From Gaeumannomyces sp. JS-464 (Eukaryota > Ascomycota > Sordariomycetes > Magnaporthales > Magnaporthaceae): DNA of 64,000 nucleotides. The position numbers and the translations under genes were made by a program. The notes under the pieces were generated by a model. That model made no database searches and had not been told where the DNA came from. It saw only the letters and a program-made list of their open reading frames with translations. The DNA lies in contig NGZR01000001.1 in the NCBI GenBank assembly GCA_002197995.1, positions 5,084,001-5,148,000 of the forward strand, given 5' to 3'. Positions 21,853 through 33,392 of this stretch are shown piece by piece; the stretch's first letter is position 1, and each line of letters begins with the position of its first letter.

Positions 21853-23527
21853 ATGAAGTTCTCACAGGCCCTCCTGGCCCTGTCGGGCTGCCTCTCGTCT
21901 CTCGATGTGGCGCACGCCGTCTCTAGCAAGCGGCAGTCGTCGAAGTCGGCCATCGAGCCCGCGACTCTGCAGTCCTTGATCACCGAGGCCGGGTACGAGC
22001 CCCTGACGGGAGCTGGCGTCCGAAGCATAAGTCAAGCTTCGGAAGGTTCGGGTAGCTAACGCTGGGCAAAGCCCTCTACGCAAAGGCTAAGGGCCAGCAT
22101 CGACAGCTTCCAGGCGATCGCCACGGCCAACGGCGGGAACCGCGCCTTCGGCCGGCCCGGCTACGATGCCTCGGTCCGCTACGTCGTGGACCGCCTGTCG
22201 AAGCTCGAGGGCGTGCGCGTGCAGACGCAGAACTTCACGGCCCAGTACGACAGCACCTGGGTCGGGGAAATCACGGTCAACGGCGCCGCCACCCGGGCTT
22301 ACGGCGTGTGGTACTCCCCGCCGACGCCCGAGGGCGGCCTGACGGCCCAGCTGGTCGACGGCCCCGCGGGCCAGGCGGCGTGCAGCGCCCGGGGCTACGC
22401 CGGGCTCGACGTGCGCGGCAAGATCGTCCTGGTCGAGCGCGGCGGCTGCTCCGGCGGCCTCGGGGCCAGCTACCTCGAGGGCCGCATGCTGCCCGCCGCC
22501 GCCGCGGGGGCCGCCGCCGTCATCCTCTTCAGCGACCTGCGCAGCACCAGCGCCGCGGGCGGGTTCAGCCGCCCCGCGCGCCCGGGCGACGTCCCGACCA
22601 GCTTCATGAACCAGGTCGACGGGAGGGCCCTGCGCGCCCGCCTGCAGGCTGGCGAGCGCCTGACGGTCAAGCTCAAGACCGGCAACATCATCGACCGCAG
22701 GCCCACACAAAACGTCATCGCCGAGACCGTCGCCGGAGACGCTGGCAAGACCATCGTTGTAAGTGTTTTTTTTTTCTCTTCTCGTCTTCGTTCCTTTTGC
22801 CTCCCCGCGTTCTCTTCTTCCCTAGCCGGACGCGAACTGACACCTTGGCGACGCCGCCCACCTAGTTCGGAGCCCATCTCGATGGAGTCATCGACGGGCC
22901 CGGCATCAACGACAACGCCTCCGGCTCCAGCCTGCTCCTCGAGCTTGTCACGGCCCTCGCCAAGCTGGCCAGCCCCCGCTACAAAGTCCGCTTCACTTGG
23001 TGGGCCGCCGAGGAGAGGGGGTTATGGGGCAGCGATCATTACGTCTCGCAGTTATCGGCGTCCGAAGCCGCCGATATCCTCGCCTATGTCAATTTCGACA
23101 TGGTAGGCAAGGGCTTTTCGGGCGTTTACGACGGCGACGGCACAGCCTTGTCCAGGCCAGGCCCCGCCGGCTCCGGCACCATCCAGAAGCTGCTCACCCA
23201 GGGCTTCCAGGGCCAGGGATTGACAGTCACGCCTACCGACCTAAACGAGAGGAGCGATTATAAGGCCTTTTGGAGAAGTCTAGGAAAACCTATCGGCGGT
23301 ACCCATTCCGGGGTCGACCAGGACCGGTGCTACCACTCGCCGTGCGACAATTCGACCAATATTGATTTCGCAACCTTGACTTCCCACACAAAGGTACCCA
23401 TCCTTTCCTCTTTGCTTCATTTTCTCCGTCGTCATCTCTGTCTCGGGCTTGACGCATGGCTAACATATTTGTCTAGTCGGCGGCGTATGCTCTCGCCGTC
23501 ATGGCCATGAAAGGGCTAGATGTTTAA
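21853..23527 (+). CDS. Secreted M28 aminopeptidase with PA domain, 463 aa, four exons
   Basis: Exons are 21853-21992, 22086-22758, 22866-23393 and 23477-23527. The first intron is the least certain; I chose gtacga...caaag because it is the only nearby pair keeping the phase and it yields LITEAGLRASIDSFQAIA, as in relatives. The order is a signal peptide (ends near VAHAVSS), an N-terminal helix block, a PA insert (about 110-220, with VRGKIVLVERGGC), then the M28 zinc domain. Metal ligands visible are His/Asp in GAHLDGV, Asp in INDNASGSS, the Glu pair in WWAAEERGLWGS, Asp in VNFDMVGKG, and the last His in DRCYHSPCDN. It removes N-terminal residues from peptides outside the cell, complementing the divergent endoprotease. 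The frame is intact. Confidence 0.92.
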
Positions 23528-23602
23528 ACTGTATGACTGCTAGGGGGAAGGGTCGCTGTAATGAACAATACAATCGGCCCCAACTCGTAATAGCCTGGCA
23601 AT

Positions 23603-26600
23603 TTATGATGTGTTTGCCGCTTCTGCATAACTTCCAGAGATGAAACTCTCCAGCTCCGGCTGGTCTCGTATTTGCAGCCCCCATTGAATCTCCTGGCCCT
23701 CCTCAAACACTGGCACAACGTGGATGATTGACTCGGCGCCCGGCGGAGCGCGCCCAGACCCAACCAACTCCGTGAGCTTGATCTCTGTCCTGACTGCTGC
23801 CATCAACATCTCGTAGTCTTCCATTCTCTTCTTGTGGCCGTTTTGCTTCGCAGCGTCCCTTTCCTTGGTCTGCAGGTCTAGGTGCTGCCGCAAGATCTTT
23901 ATCTTGAACCAAGTGTTCTCGTTAGCCTGGGCGACTGCGCGGTCAGCCAACTCGCGGTATTTGGCCTTCTGGTCGGCCTTTTCACGGTCGATGTGTTCTC
24001 GCAGTATTTTCTCGGTCTTCACGGCCACTTCCGCCGAGTACGTCAACCTTTTCAGCCGCCTGTCAGATACCTGCAACCCCAGGTTGTGGAGGTAGGCCTT
24101 GATCTCGAACCGGCTGGCGAGCGAATTCCGACTCCGAACCTCGATTTGGGCGTCCAGAACTTCCTCGTCGGTCGCGACCCGAGGACCCACGGCGGGCGCC
24201 CTCCCTGCTTCAGTGACTGTTGTAGAGCTGGGTGTAGACCTGCCATCGGGGCTCGAGTCGCGTTGGCTCCCCTGCTCCTCGTCCTGCCTCTTCAAGTCCT
24301 CTTGCCTTATTTGTTGGTCGTACTCCTCCTGTCTCTCCTGGTCCTCCTTGCCCTCCTCGAGCTTCTCTTCTTCTGCCTGAAGTTGCCGTCTCTCCTGGAT
24401 TCTTCTTTTGGCCTCCACGAGAACCCTTTTCACCGCCAGCCCTCTGAATTTTTCTTCCCTGCAGCCTTTCGTTGCTCTTCCTCCTCCAACCGTTTCTTGT
24501 CCTTGGCCCTCTTGCGCTCCTCGGCCTCTCGTTGGCGCTCGACGTTAAGCCAAAAATTGTCGTAGTTTTCCTGCAACATCTCTTCCTCTCGTGTCACGAG
24601 TTCCTCATACCAAAGATAGGTCTGCCGATTGTCTTCTTTCTCTTCCCGTTGGAGGGCTAAAGAAAGCTGCACGGCCTGTATCCGCTGGAGAAGTTCAACT
24701 TCTTCGAGAATAAAACGGAGCTTCAAGTCTAGTTCCCGCAGGACTCCCAAGGTAAGATAAGATTTCAGCAGCAGGTAAGTGTTGGACAGTTGGCGAGATG
24801 AAGCGGGCCGCGGATTGGAACGACACCCCGGCACGATATGGAGTTGAGCCTCTGGGGCGCTTCTGTTTCTGACTTGAGCAGGCCATAGTCTCCGCACCCA
24901 ATCACTTATCCCATGTATAATTTCCTGGACAGTGGGCTTGGGCTTCGGGACGGATATTTCCAAGGCCACAGGTAGATTCGAGTCGATGCCAGACACAAGG
25001 CTTATTCGCTTCAAATTCGGCTGTTCTCTAGTTCCCTCCTTTTCGTGAGCTCCGCCACAGCTGGTGAATTTGACTTGGGGTTTGTTTTTGGGCGTGGGAG
25101 CGCGCGTGGGACTGCCCTGGTTCACCGGCAGCCGAGAAGGGCCTTTTATAGCTGTATCAGTCGGGCGGTTTGGGAAAGAAGCCTTGGGTCCCTCGGGAAG
25201 AGCTGGTCCCTGGTCGGGGCCACTTGTGATAGAGTGTGATTCTCTCGCAGGGGCTGGGCAGGAGCTGCCGGGCTGTTTCGAAACGTCTTTCGACTTGTAG
25301 TCGCATGCAGTGGAGGATTGCTTGCTCGGCGGCGCCGGGGACGGCGTTCGAGGGGTAGCGTGGTCGACTTGTGGACGAGAAGGACCTTGCGATTGAGGCG
25401 ATGCATGTGCGTGTGTTGACTTGGGTCCGCCGCAGGACTCGTGGGCGTCCGTCGGGGAGGGTGGATTCCGAGCTACAGGAGGCGGAGCAGAAACGGTTGC
25501 CTGACGAGACTCTCTCATAGTCGGAGGCGGCGGACTTAGCAGCGGCCGCTTGCTTCGTTTAGACCTGGATCCTTTTGGTTTAGCTGGATAAGCTGCTGTG
25601 TCCATGGCGGTCGCTGAATTGGAACGGCCCCCGACGCAAGGCGGAGTGGGTGAGGTTGGCACCACGGAACTCGCTTGATCGAAATCCGGTATCGCAGCTC
25701 GTAAATTTGACAGCAAAATCTCCACGTTTAAGGTGGCTGTTTGCTGGGGGCTCCGGACGGCCGGGGTCGCATCGGGGGCCGTACGCGCTTGAGCTGGAGG
25801 TTTCAGCTTGCCATGGTCATCGTTTGACGTCACTTGCTCGTAGACCATCTGTGGTGGTTGATAGGCCATGGAATGCCCGTCTGCTGATGGCACTTGCTCG
25901 TAAACCGTTTGCGGTGTGTGGTGGACTAGCAGCTGTGGTTTTCGAGACACCTGCTGCCGCGGGTCGTAGAGCAGGTGTTGTGATGGCTGGTGGATCTGCT
26001 GCGGCGCATGTTTGCGGAAAGGTGTTGGCACGCGGTGGTAAACTGGCTCTAGGGCCCGGTCGTGATCCAACTGTGATACATGGTGATAGACCGGCTCTGG
26101 CGCCTGGAGGTATGCTGGCTGCGATACATGATGGTAGGCTGGCTCTGGTGCTTGTTGGTAGGCCGGCGGTGGTGGATGCTGACTGACGGGCTGCGGCTGT
26201 TGGGAGTAAAGGGGTTGCGGTGCACACCGATCGATCTGCCGCGACGGCTGCTTGTTGATCGGAATTGATTGATGGGACTCTGACGGTGTTGGCCACTATG
26301 CCGTTTGCAGGGTGTGCTGGGCCGTCTGTGGTATCTGGAATACAGAGTCCTGTTGGAGATACCGCGGGTGCCCGTCCTGTATAGCATGGTGTGCGCGGTG
26401 GTCGAAATACTGCGAACTGAGATGGCTCTGCGGGTGGTGATCGTCTCGGAACTCTGGTCTCAGGCTTGCCTTGTTGGCGGCGAAGGGTGGCTTGGAGGCG
26501 GGCCTGTTGTCCTGGCTCGGCTTCGGGTCAAGCCCCGATGCTGAAGTAGTCGGCTGGTCGGGTACTTCATGTACCGTCCAGTCCTTGAGGCCCGTCGCAG

Positions 26601-27014
26601 GTCCGGCTAGGGTGCGTTTGTCTAACGCATGGGAGGATCTCGCCTCGACACCAGTCGCCCGTTGAGCTATCGAAGCCTCAATTTCCGTCCCTTGGTCCAG
26701 CATTTCTTGTGCTGCTGGGAGCTCATGCTTTGACGCGGGAGATGGCGATCTTCTCGACCCCGGTTGGCCATCCTCGGGCATCTTTGAACATCGGATAGAA
26801 TATTTCTTCGGAAAGAATTTAGTCTCAAAAGGCATCGGCAGGGGCTGGGTGCTAAATTCAAACTGAAAGGTCGAGCACACACCTCGTTGTCAGACCAGTC
26901 TCCAGGAGATGTAGAGCGGAGGATATCGGCCGGATCTGAACCCGCCCTGGGCCGGTTGCTGAAGTGCCGGTAAGGCTCGGACTGGCTGATCAATTCATCG
27001 AGGATGGTGGCCAT
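23603..27014 (-). pseudogene. Long Gln/Pro-rich coiled-coil protein of unknown function, with one frameshift and one in-frame stop or short intron
   Basis: Exon 1 (27014-26883) encodes MATILDELISQSEPYRHF. An intron with donor gtgtgt and a branch-like actaaat leads to exon 2 starting near 26781. The N-terminal half is His/Gln/Pro/Tyr-rich with degenerate repeats (QAPEPVYHHVSQ type). The middle is Ser/Pro/Lys-rich, and the last 450 residues are charged helices (KDKKRLEEEEQRKAA, RRLKRLTYSAEVAVKTEKIL). A TAG at 26296-26298 interrupts an otherwise continuous frame; it could be removed by a 48-nt intron (gtattc...catag) or be a C-to-T change in CAG. Near 24447 one G appears to be missing from a G run, after which the coiled coil continues (KFRGLAVKRVLVEAKRRI) to the stop at 23603. 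The 3' end faces the M28 gene 75 bp away. I do not recognise the family. Confidence 0.6.
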
Positions 27015-28416
27015 GGTCAAGGAAACACATCAGGCGGTCTGAACGGCGGCGGCACACCGCGTTGACCCGGATTGCAAAACAAGCGTCGTGATACGGGGTA
27101 GCTCTAGGAAGGTAATTAGATAGGTAGGTAGGTATTTTGTTGGTATGCAATACTGGCGCTAAGTCGGTAGGTTTTGGGAGCCGGTTGAAGAATCCATCAC
27201 ATTCCCAAGAGCCAGGACAGGATTGGTGTTGATATCTGAGATGGATAGCTCCATCGTCTCTGTCAAACTGGGTACAAGGTTGCGCTCTTTCCTGAAGACG
27301 TGCGACGCGTTAATCCTGCACCTTGAAGCTCCCGCACTGTGACTTCTACTGGCGTCGTCGCTCGGGGAGTTCATGTTGAACGCCAACAGACCAGCCGCTA
27401 GTGTGATTTATCATTGCGAGCGAGGCAGCCGCGAGCCTCGGCCCCTCCAACTCCGCTTCGAGAGAGCTGCCCCACCCCAGCGGAGGGGCCAAAACAGGCA
27501 ACTCCTAGGTGCGAATCCCAGACGCGGCACCGGCGCATCTCTTGGCAGCCCATCAACTGGGCTGTTGGCAGTCACGGTCAGTGTGCATTGGTAATTCGAC
27601 GATGCCTTTTTTTCAATTGGACACCAAGATATCGGCGTGCGTGTGACCACGGATTCCCAACGAATGGACGCGCCCGATTGCGGAGTCGTTCCCTCCGCTC
27701 CAGGCCCTGCCAGCAGATCCCAGGGACCGTGCTGACCGCCTGTGCTTTCCCAGGGTCCTCGGGTCATATTCGGGACAAGGACAATGGCGGGGTGTGACGG
27801 TGGGGAAGACGCCGACTCCACTGTCAAGCCAACGATATCAGCAGCACGAACACTCATGGACTGTGGTTCTCTGGGCCACAATGTCGGCCAGAGCTCACGC
27901 AAATCATGTCCCGTCTCGGCCCCGATGAGATTCATCTCTGCTGCCCGAACCCGCGCGAGTGCCGGCATATGCATGCACCACCTTGGCCCTGCGGGTGGCC
28001 GCCTTTGCTGGCAGTTTCTGGGCGATGAAGCCGACTGGGCCTGCCTGCCCGGGGCTTTTTCAGTGGTTGGCAGCTGCGGCTGGCGGGCCGATAGTCCCGC
28101 AGCAACCCCCTCCACCCCTCCTCCACACATGCGGCCAACTTCTTTTGCCGCAAATCGCTCCCAGCCTCCACTGCGACTGCAGGATTTGCAGAACCACGCC
28201 CAATGCCACGCCCCGCAAGCGGAGGGAAAAGGGGAAAGGGACAAAACAAATCTTGGGTTGTGTCTGGCGCGGCTGTCCTGGCTGATCTTCTTATTTCCGT
28301 TGTCCCCTCCCGTCTATGCTCTTCCTCCGCCCATTCTCCCACTTCCTTTCTCCTCTTCAGTCTGGCTCTTACTTTGCTCAAGAGCCTCAAGTTCTCACAC
28401 TAGTCCCAAGTCCATC
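27015..28416. other. Intergenic, no supported gene
   Basis: This contains the promoters of two divergent genes and a short TAGG repeat at about 27118-27134. Open frames on both strands at 27411-28244 show no family. Confidence 0.4.
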
Positions 28417-30160
28417 ATGCCCCGGAGAAAAGAGAAAGACCGAACGCGTTCCCCACACAGCAGCTCTTCATTCTTGGTACAGTTCCACACGCATGCGCTG
28501 CTTGGTCAAAATCACGAATGGAAAAGACACCACAGAGCGACAGAATCCATTAGCTAACAGCCAATGCCCTTGCGGCCCGCCCATCTGCACAGCAATATGT
28601 CGCTTCTCCGAGCCCATCGCCTTCACGTCCATCTTGGCGTACACTTTCGTCATGGTTAAGGACCTCGGCGTCGCGCACGAGGATGCTTCTTTCTATGCCG
28701 GCCTCCTGGTCTCGGCCTATGCCGTCGCCGAGGCCCTCACTTCGATGGGCTGGGGCGCCCTCTCGGACCGGGTCGGCCGCAAGCCCATCGTGCTGTCTGG
28801 TCTAGTTGGGGTTGCCCTGTCCAGCCTCATCTTTGGCCTTTCGCGGTCGTACTGGGTTGCTTTTGCCGCACGCCTGCTCGGCGGCGCCCTCAACGGCAAC
28901 GTTTCCGTCATGCAGACCATGGTGGCCGAGATGGTCAAGCGTCCCGAGCACGAGCCCATCGCCTACGCCGTCCAGCCCTTTGTTTGGTCGCTTGGCACCA
29001 TTGTCGGATCCGCTATGGGCGGCTTCCTCGCCCAGCCCGCCAAGTTTTACCCTGGCCACTTTTCCAAGGACGGACTGTGGGGTCGCTACCCGTACCTGCT
29101 TCCCAACCTTGTCGCCGTTGTCTGTGTGGTGTCGGCCGTTATTCTCGGCATCTTCTTTCTTGATGAGACCCGGGAGTGGGATGAGGATGTCGCAGTTCCT
29201 AACGGAGACTCGGCCGTGGACGATGACGAGGCTGACGCCGACGAGACAACTCCGCTCCGGCGCGGCGGCCAGATTCGCACCTCGCTCGATTCCACGCCCA
29301 TGTTTGTCGAGTCTAGCCTACCGCTGCCAGTCGACGAGCACAATGCCGACCTGAGACGCACCTCTTTCGGCACCGTCCATTCGATCAAGCCGGTCTCGGA
29401 CGGCGGCGTCGGGCCCAGGGAGACGGTGACGGAGCTCCCCAAGAAAGAGAGCGCATTCAACTTTACCGTCCTCATGCTCTGTCTACTACTCCTGATCTTC
29501 TCGTACCACCAGATGGGCTCACAGTCGCTGCTGCCCACGCATCTCCTCGACTTGCCCCTTCTGCCTCGAGGCCAGCTCGACTTCAAAGGCGGCCTAGGCT
29601 ATACCGTACACGACGTCGGAGGCTATCTGGCCGTCAACGGCTTCTTGGGTCTGTTCATCCAGGCTGTCATCTTTCCCGTTTTTGTCGAGCGCGTCGGTGT
29701 CTGGCACTCCCTCGTGTGGATGGTCCTGCTGTATCCTCTTGGTTACCTGATTCCACCCTTCCTCTCGCTCTTCTTCGAACCCGCCTTTTCAGCTGCAGTA
29801 TACCTCTCCCTCACTCTGCAGTCCTTCTGCGGAATCATCATCTTCCCCGCACCCTAATCCTCCTCAAGGAGGCTGCTCCCTCAATGGCGGATCTCGGGAA
29901 GATCAACGGCCTGGCCATGTCAGGTGCTTGTTTCGCCAGGACCATTGCCCCTCCCATTGTCGGAATCGTGTTATAGCGTTTCTGGCTCCGGTGTTGCATG
30001 GTTTAGCGTTGTCGGTGTCGCCCTTTTCGGCATCGTGCAGCTTCTGTGGGTTCCGAGGAAGCGCCTGCATGTTGGCCAGGTCGTTGTCGACAATCCTATT
30101 ACCCGCCCCCGCGACGGACATGAGCATGGGGTGGCCACCGAAAATGATACCCTCGTATGA
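28417..30160 (+). pseudogene. MFS transporter of the DHA1/ZIFL-like type, with two indels near the 3' end
   Basis: The likely start is the ATG at 28417 (MPRRKEKDRTR), with a short first exon ending at 28476 before gtacag; the acceptor is unsure. From about 28590 the pattern is CRFSEPIAFTSILAYTFVMV (TM1), GWGALSDRVGRKPIVLSG (motif A), AARLLGGALNGNVSVMQTMV, PYLLPNLVAV and FFLDET, then a long acidic cytosolic loop (about 29190-29440) and the second six-helix half. This matches fungal relatives of plant zinc-induced facilitator-like transporters; the substrate is unknown. The frame is lost near 29852 (one missing base) and near 29973 (one extra T or two missing bases). After repair the last helices (GIVYSVSGSGVAWFSVVGV type) run to the stop at 30160. 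No membrane motif is missing otherwise. Confidence 0.8.
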
Positions 30161-30574
30161 AGTGTTTGCGAAATAAAGCCGCCTGCAACGGATAGTCTTT
30201 TGGACTTTTGGGAGGAATAGGTGCCTATCTGTGTTGACCCTTCAAAGTTGCAGTCGATCTACCAGGACCCGACCTGCCCCTGAGTAAATCAGTTATCGAT
30301 AGTGGCTCGAAACGACATGTTATGATTGACATAAATATGATTCGCGATGCCGCATTAGAATACATCATCGTCCAGTGATTTCGGACTGAAATTAGTAGTC
30401 TAGCCCTCGGATGCGCCGCGGCGACTTATCAAACACGGGGGTGCTAATAGACAATAAATGAACGAGACAATACGGCCAATCCAATAGCACCGTCATCAGT
30501 CCTTCGTACAGTCCGCCATCCAGCTATCCTACACAGAAGACTTTATAAATTACTTGGGGACTCCAATCCCCGTC
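30161..30574. other. Convergent intergenic region
   Basis: The 3' ends of the MFS gene and the C2H2-type gene meet here. It is A/T-rich, with no gene seen. Confidence 0.4.
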
Positions 30575-33392
30575 TCAGAGCTGTTGGCTATACACCCATG
30601 CGCTGGTGCTGTCTTGCAGGGCGTCTGGCATTTCACGGCTGCCCGCGAATTCCATGGGCACCGTGTTGGGCATGATATGCCGTGTGGCGCCCTGATGCAT
30701 GGGGAAACCAAATCCCCCGTGCCCGAGCTGTTCGGAGTGTCCGTACTCCGTCGCAGCCATTCCGTCAATAGCGTTTCCGTAGCCGGCAAAGGAGTCGTGC
30801 ATGACCCAGCTCGCCTCGTCAGAGTGCGCCAAGAGGGAGGCGTCCAACTCCCCCCCGATCGGAGGCGGCGAAAGGGCCGTCGACCGTGGGTGGAATCCGG
30901 CGGGGACCAGGCCGCGCGCCATGGCCAAGTCGAAACGGCTGCTGTTGCCTTGGCCATGGCGCGGCCCAGCCGGGGGCACCACAAAACTGCTGCTGCGCCT
31001 TGATAAGCGAAGGCCCGGGCGAGGAGGACCCGTTGTCGGACATGAAGGCGGGCGGCGTGAACTTGCCGCGCCGCAGGCAGCGCCATCTTCCGACGACGAC
31101 CCGCCGCTGCCACCGACGACGCCGGCCTCCTGCAGGCGCCCACGATGCTCTGGTCGTCCTCGACGAAGCCCGAGTCGCGCTGCGCCGCGGCGAGGCGCCT
31201 GCGCAGGGACGACTGCTTGCGCAGCTGACTGCTGTCGGGCGTCGCGGCAGCCGCCGCCTGGTGGTGCTGTGCTGGGCCTGGGCCGCGCGGCCTTCGGCTG
31301 CCTGTTGCGGTAGTCCTTGCTGCGCCTCCTCGTTGCACTGCTCGAACAGCCGATGAAGTGGTTCGTCAGGATCCGGTCGAGTGTCTCGAGCCCGCGCTGC
31401 CCAGGCCGATGACGGAGAGGGACCTGTTGAGCGACGACATGCTGCTCAGGTACTTTTCCTTGAGCTCGTGGTGCTCCATCACCGCGCAGTAGTCTGGAGG
31501 TTTGGGCGGCCCGCTGTTAGCCCGAGGTCATGTTCGAATCTTGGCGGCAGCGAGGGGTAGGAGGGAGGATGCTCACCATATGGCTGCACCTCGGTGTCTG
31601 GGAAGAGAAGACACCAGATCTTTTGCCACTGGGACCTCGATCGAGTCCGAGACGCGCCCCTTTTTGGATCGGAGCTGGTTGGCAGTGGCGTTGTCGATGC
31701 CGTCCTCAGGGTTGTGCACACCGCCGCGTCCGCAGCCGGTTCCTGGGGCAGGGTGCGATGTCCCAGGACATCATGTGCTCGCGGAGGTTTCCATCGAGTC
31801 GAACTGAACCTCGCACCGAAGGCAACGGTGCGGGGAGTTGGCTGGCCTCTTGTGGCAATCCTGGATATGACGTTCTAGCAGTTTTGGCTTGCTGTCAGCT
31901 GCAATGTCCAAAAAGCCTGCAAGGTGTATCGTTCAAAAGAGCATACCTCAGCTCGGCGGTGTCTGTAAACACGGTCAACGCGCACAGCCGGTGGTCACGC
32001 ACGTTAAACCGGAGCGGGTTCCTGATGCGGTACGGGCAGCTCATGCGCACGCCAGGGTTAGGCTTGACCCTCTTGGACGGCCCCGGCTCGGACTGCTTCG
32101 CGTCGCCCTCGTCGTTGCTTTCCTCCCGTCCTGCTCATCGTCGCTCAGCTCTGCGACTTCCTCTTTCCCTCCCGCCGCCGCGCCGCTGCGCCTCTTGTTC
32201 GCCCGCGGCGTGTTGTTGGACGCGCCCGAGCTGTTCTCGTGGGCTGCTGCTGCCCGCCGCGGGCGTCGGTGTCGCAGGGGACTCGGGGTCCTGCTGCAGG
32301 TCGTCAACCACGTCTTCCCGCTGCTGCTGCTGCGCCTGGTCGACGGCCCAGCCCAGGTCGCTGATGAAGTTGTGCACCACGGACCGGCAACCCCGGAGTC
32401 CACATTGTAGGCGCCTAGGCCGAAGGCGACGTCCAAGGCTGTAGTTGAGGATCCGACCAGCGGCGTCTTCTGCCGGTAGGGTTGTGTCGGACGATGTCTC
32501 ATCACATTGTTCCTGGGACGACGAAGTTTGCAGCTCATGGCCAACGTCGGCTCTCTGCAGTGGGTGAGGTGCTTGGGAATGGGGGTCGATTGGATGACGC
32601 TCTCTGGAGTAGATGAGACCGATAACCGATTGACCTCACGTGGCGGCGGCGTCGCGGGCGGCGGCATGTTGTTGCGGGAGGCGAACGCCGCCGGTAAGGG
32701 CTGGAAGTCCGGGCCGGCCAAGGAGCTGCCACGAGTGCGTCTCCCGTTCATGTCCGAGCCAAGCGCCGAGTCCCATGACTCTTCTGTTCCTGCGCTTGGC
32801 GGTAAGGAAAGGTGAGAGGCTCGCGGGAATAAAGCTGCGGGTGCGGGCCGCAAGACTCGACGGGCATGTGGAAGGTCGAGCGCGGCGTGCGCGAGTTGGG
32901 ACACGATCCCATGGCACCATCAGACTCGATCATGCCTGGGCTGGGGGCTATATGTTCTTCCCCAACAGAGTTCAAGCGTGATGGACTGGCGAGGGACGAG
33001 GTCGTCGAGATGCGGCCGAGGCCGCCGCGGGCCGGCTTGGATGTGGCCCAGGGGTTCGCATGCATGAAGGCATGGTGGTCGTAAGAAGAGTCGGTGTACG
33101 TCGGGCTTAGGCTCGACGAGGGCGGGGGCTGATGCTTTATGGAGCCGGTCGCCAGCGACAGGCGCGACGAGATGCTGCTCGAGTCCGAGGCGGACAGGCG
33201 GTGGCGCCTCCAGGATAGGGAGGGCAGGAAGGGCGGTGAGACGGAGCGAGAAGCACTCCTCTCGCCTCAGCGGCCGCGCACTGCTCTTGATGGTGTCCGC
33301 ACCTCGCATATCGGAGCCATGTGCGTGTTGCTCTTGGAGTCGCCCACGCCGGCGCAGCGCCAGCGCTTGACGGCGAATTCGGCAGATGCCAT
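30575..33392 (-). pseudogene. C2H2-type zinc-finger-like fungal protein, many frameshifts
   Basis: The start is probably the ATG at 33392 (MASAEFAVKRWR); a TGA interrupts the frame after about 41 codons, and the same frame then continues with Ser/Arg-rich sequence. The centre carries a recognisable block: VRMSCPYRIRNPLRFNVRDH with RLCALTVFTD (about 31940-32060), an intron with donor gtatgc, then KPKLLERHIQDCHKRP with HRCLRCEVQFDSMETS and, one frame over, REHMMSWDIAPCP. It continues with PEDGIDNATANQLRSKKG and QWQKIWCLLFPDTEV. This order is typical of a large fungal protein family with two irregular Cys/His fingers and a LFPD motif. The N-terminal disordered part and the Gln-rich tail (LFEQCNEEAQQGLPQQAAEG) change frame several times down to the stop at 30575. 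A nuclear role is only inferred. Exon ends are not resolved. Confidence 0.55.

Noticed and set aside
22087..22710. 207-aa minus frame opposite the M28 gene
   Set aside because: GC-rich shadow of the aminopeptidase exon.
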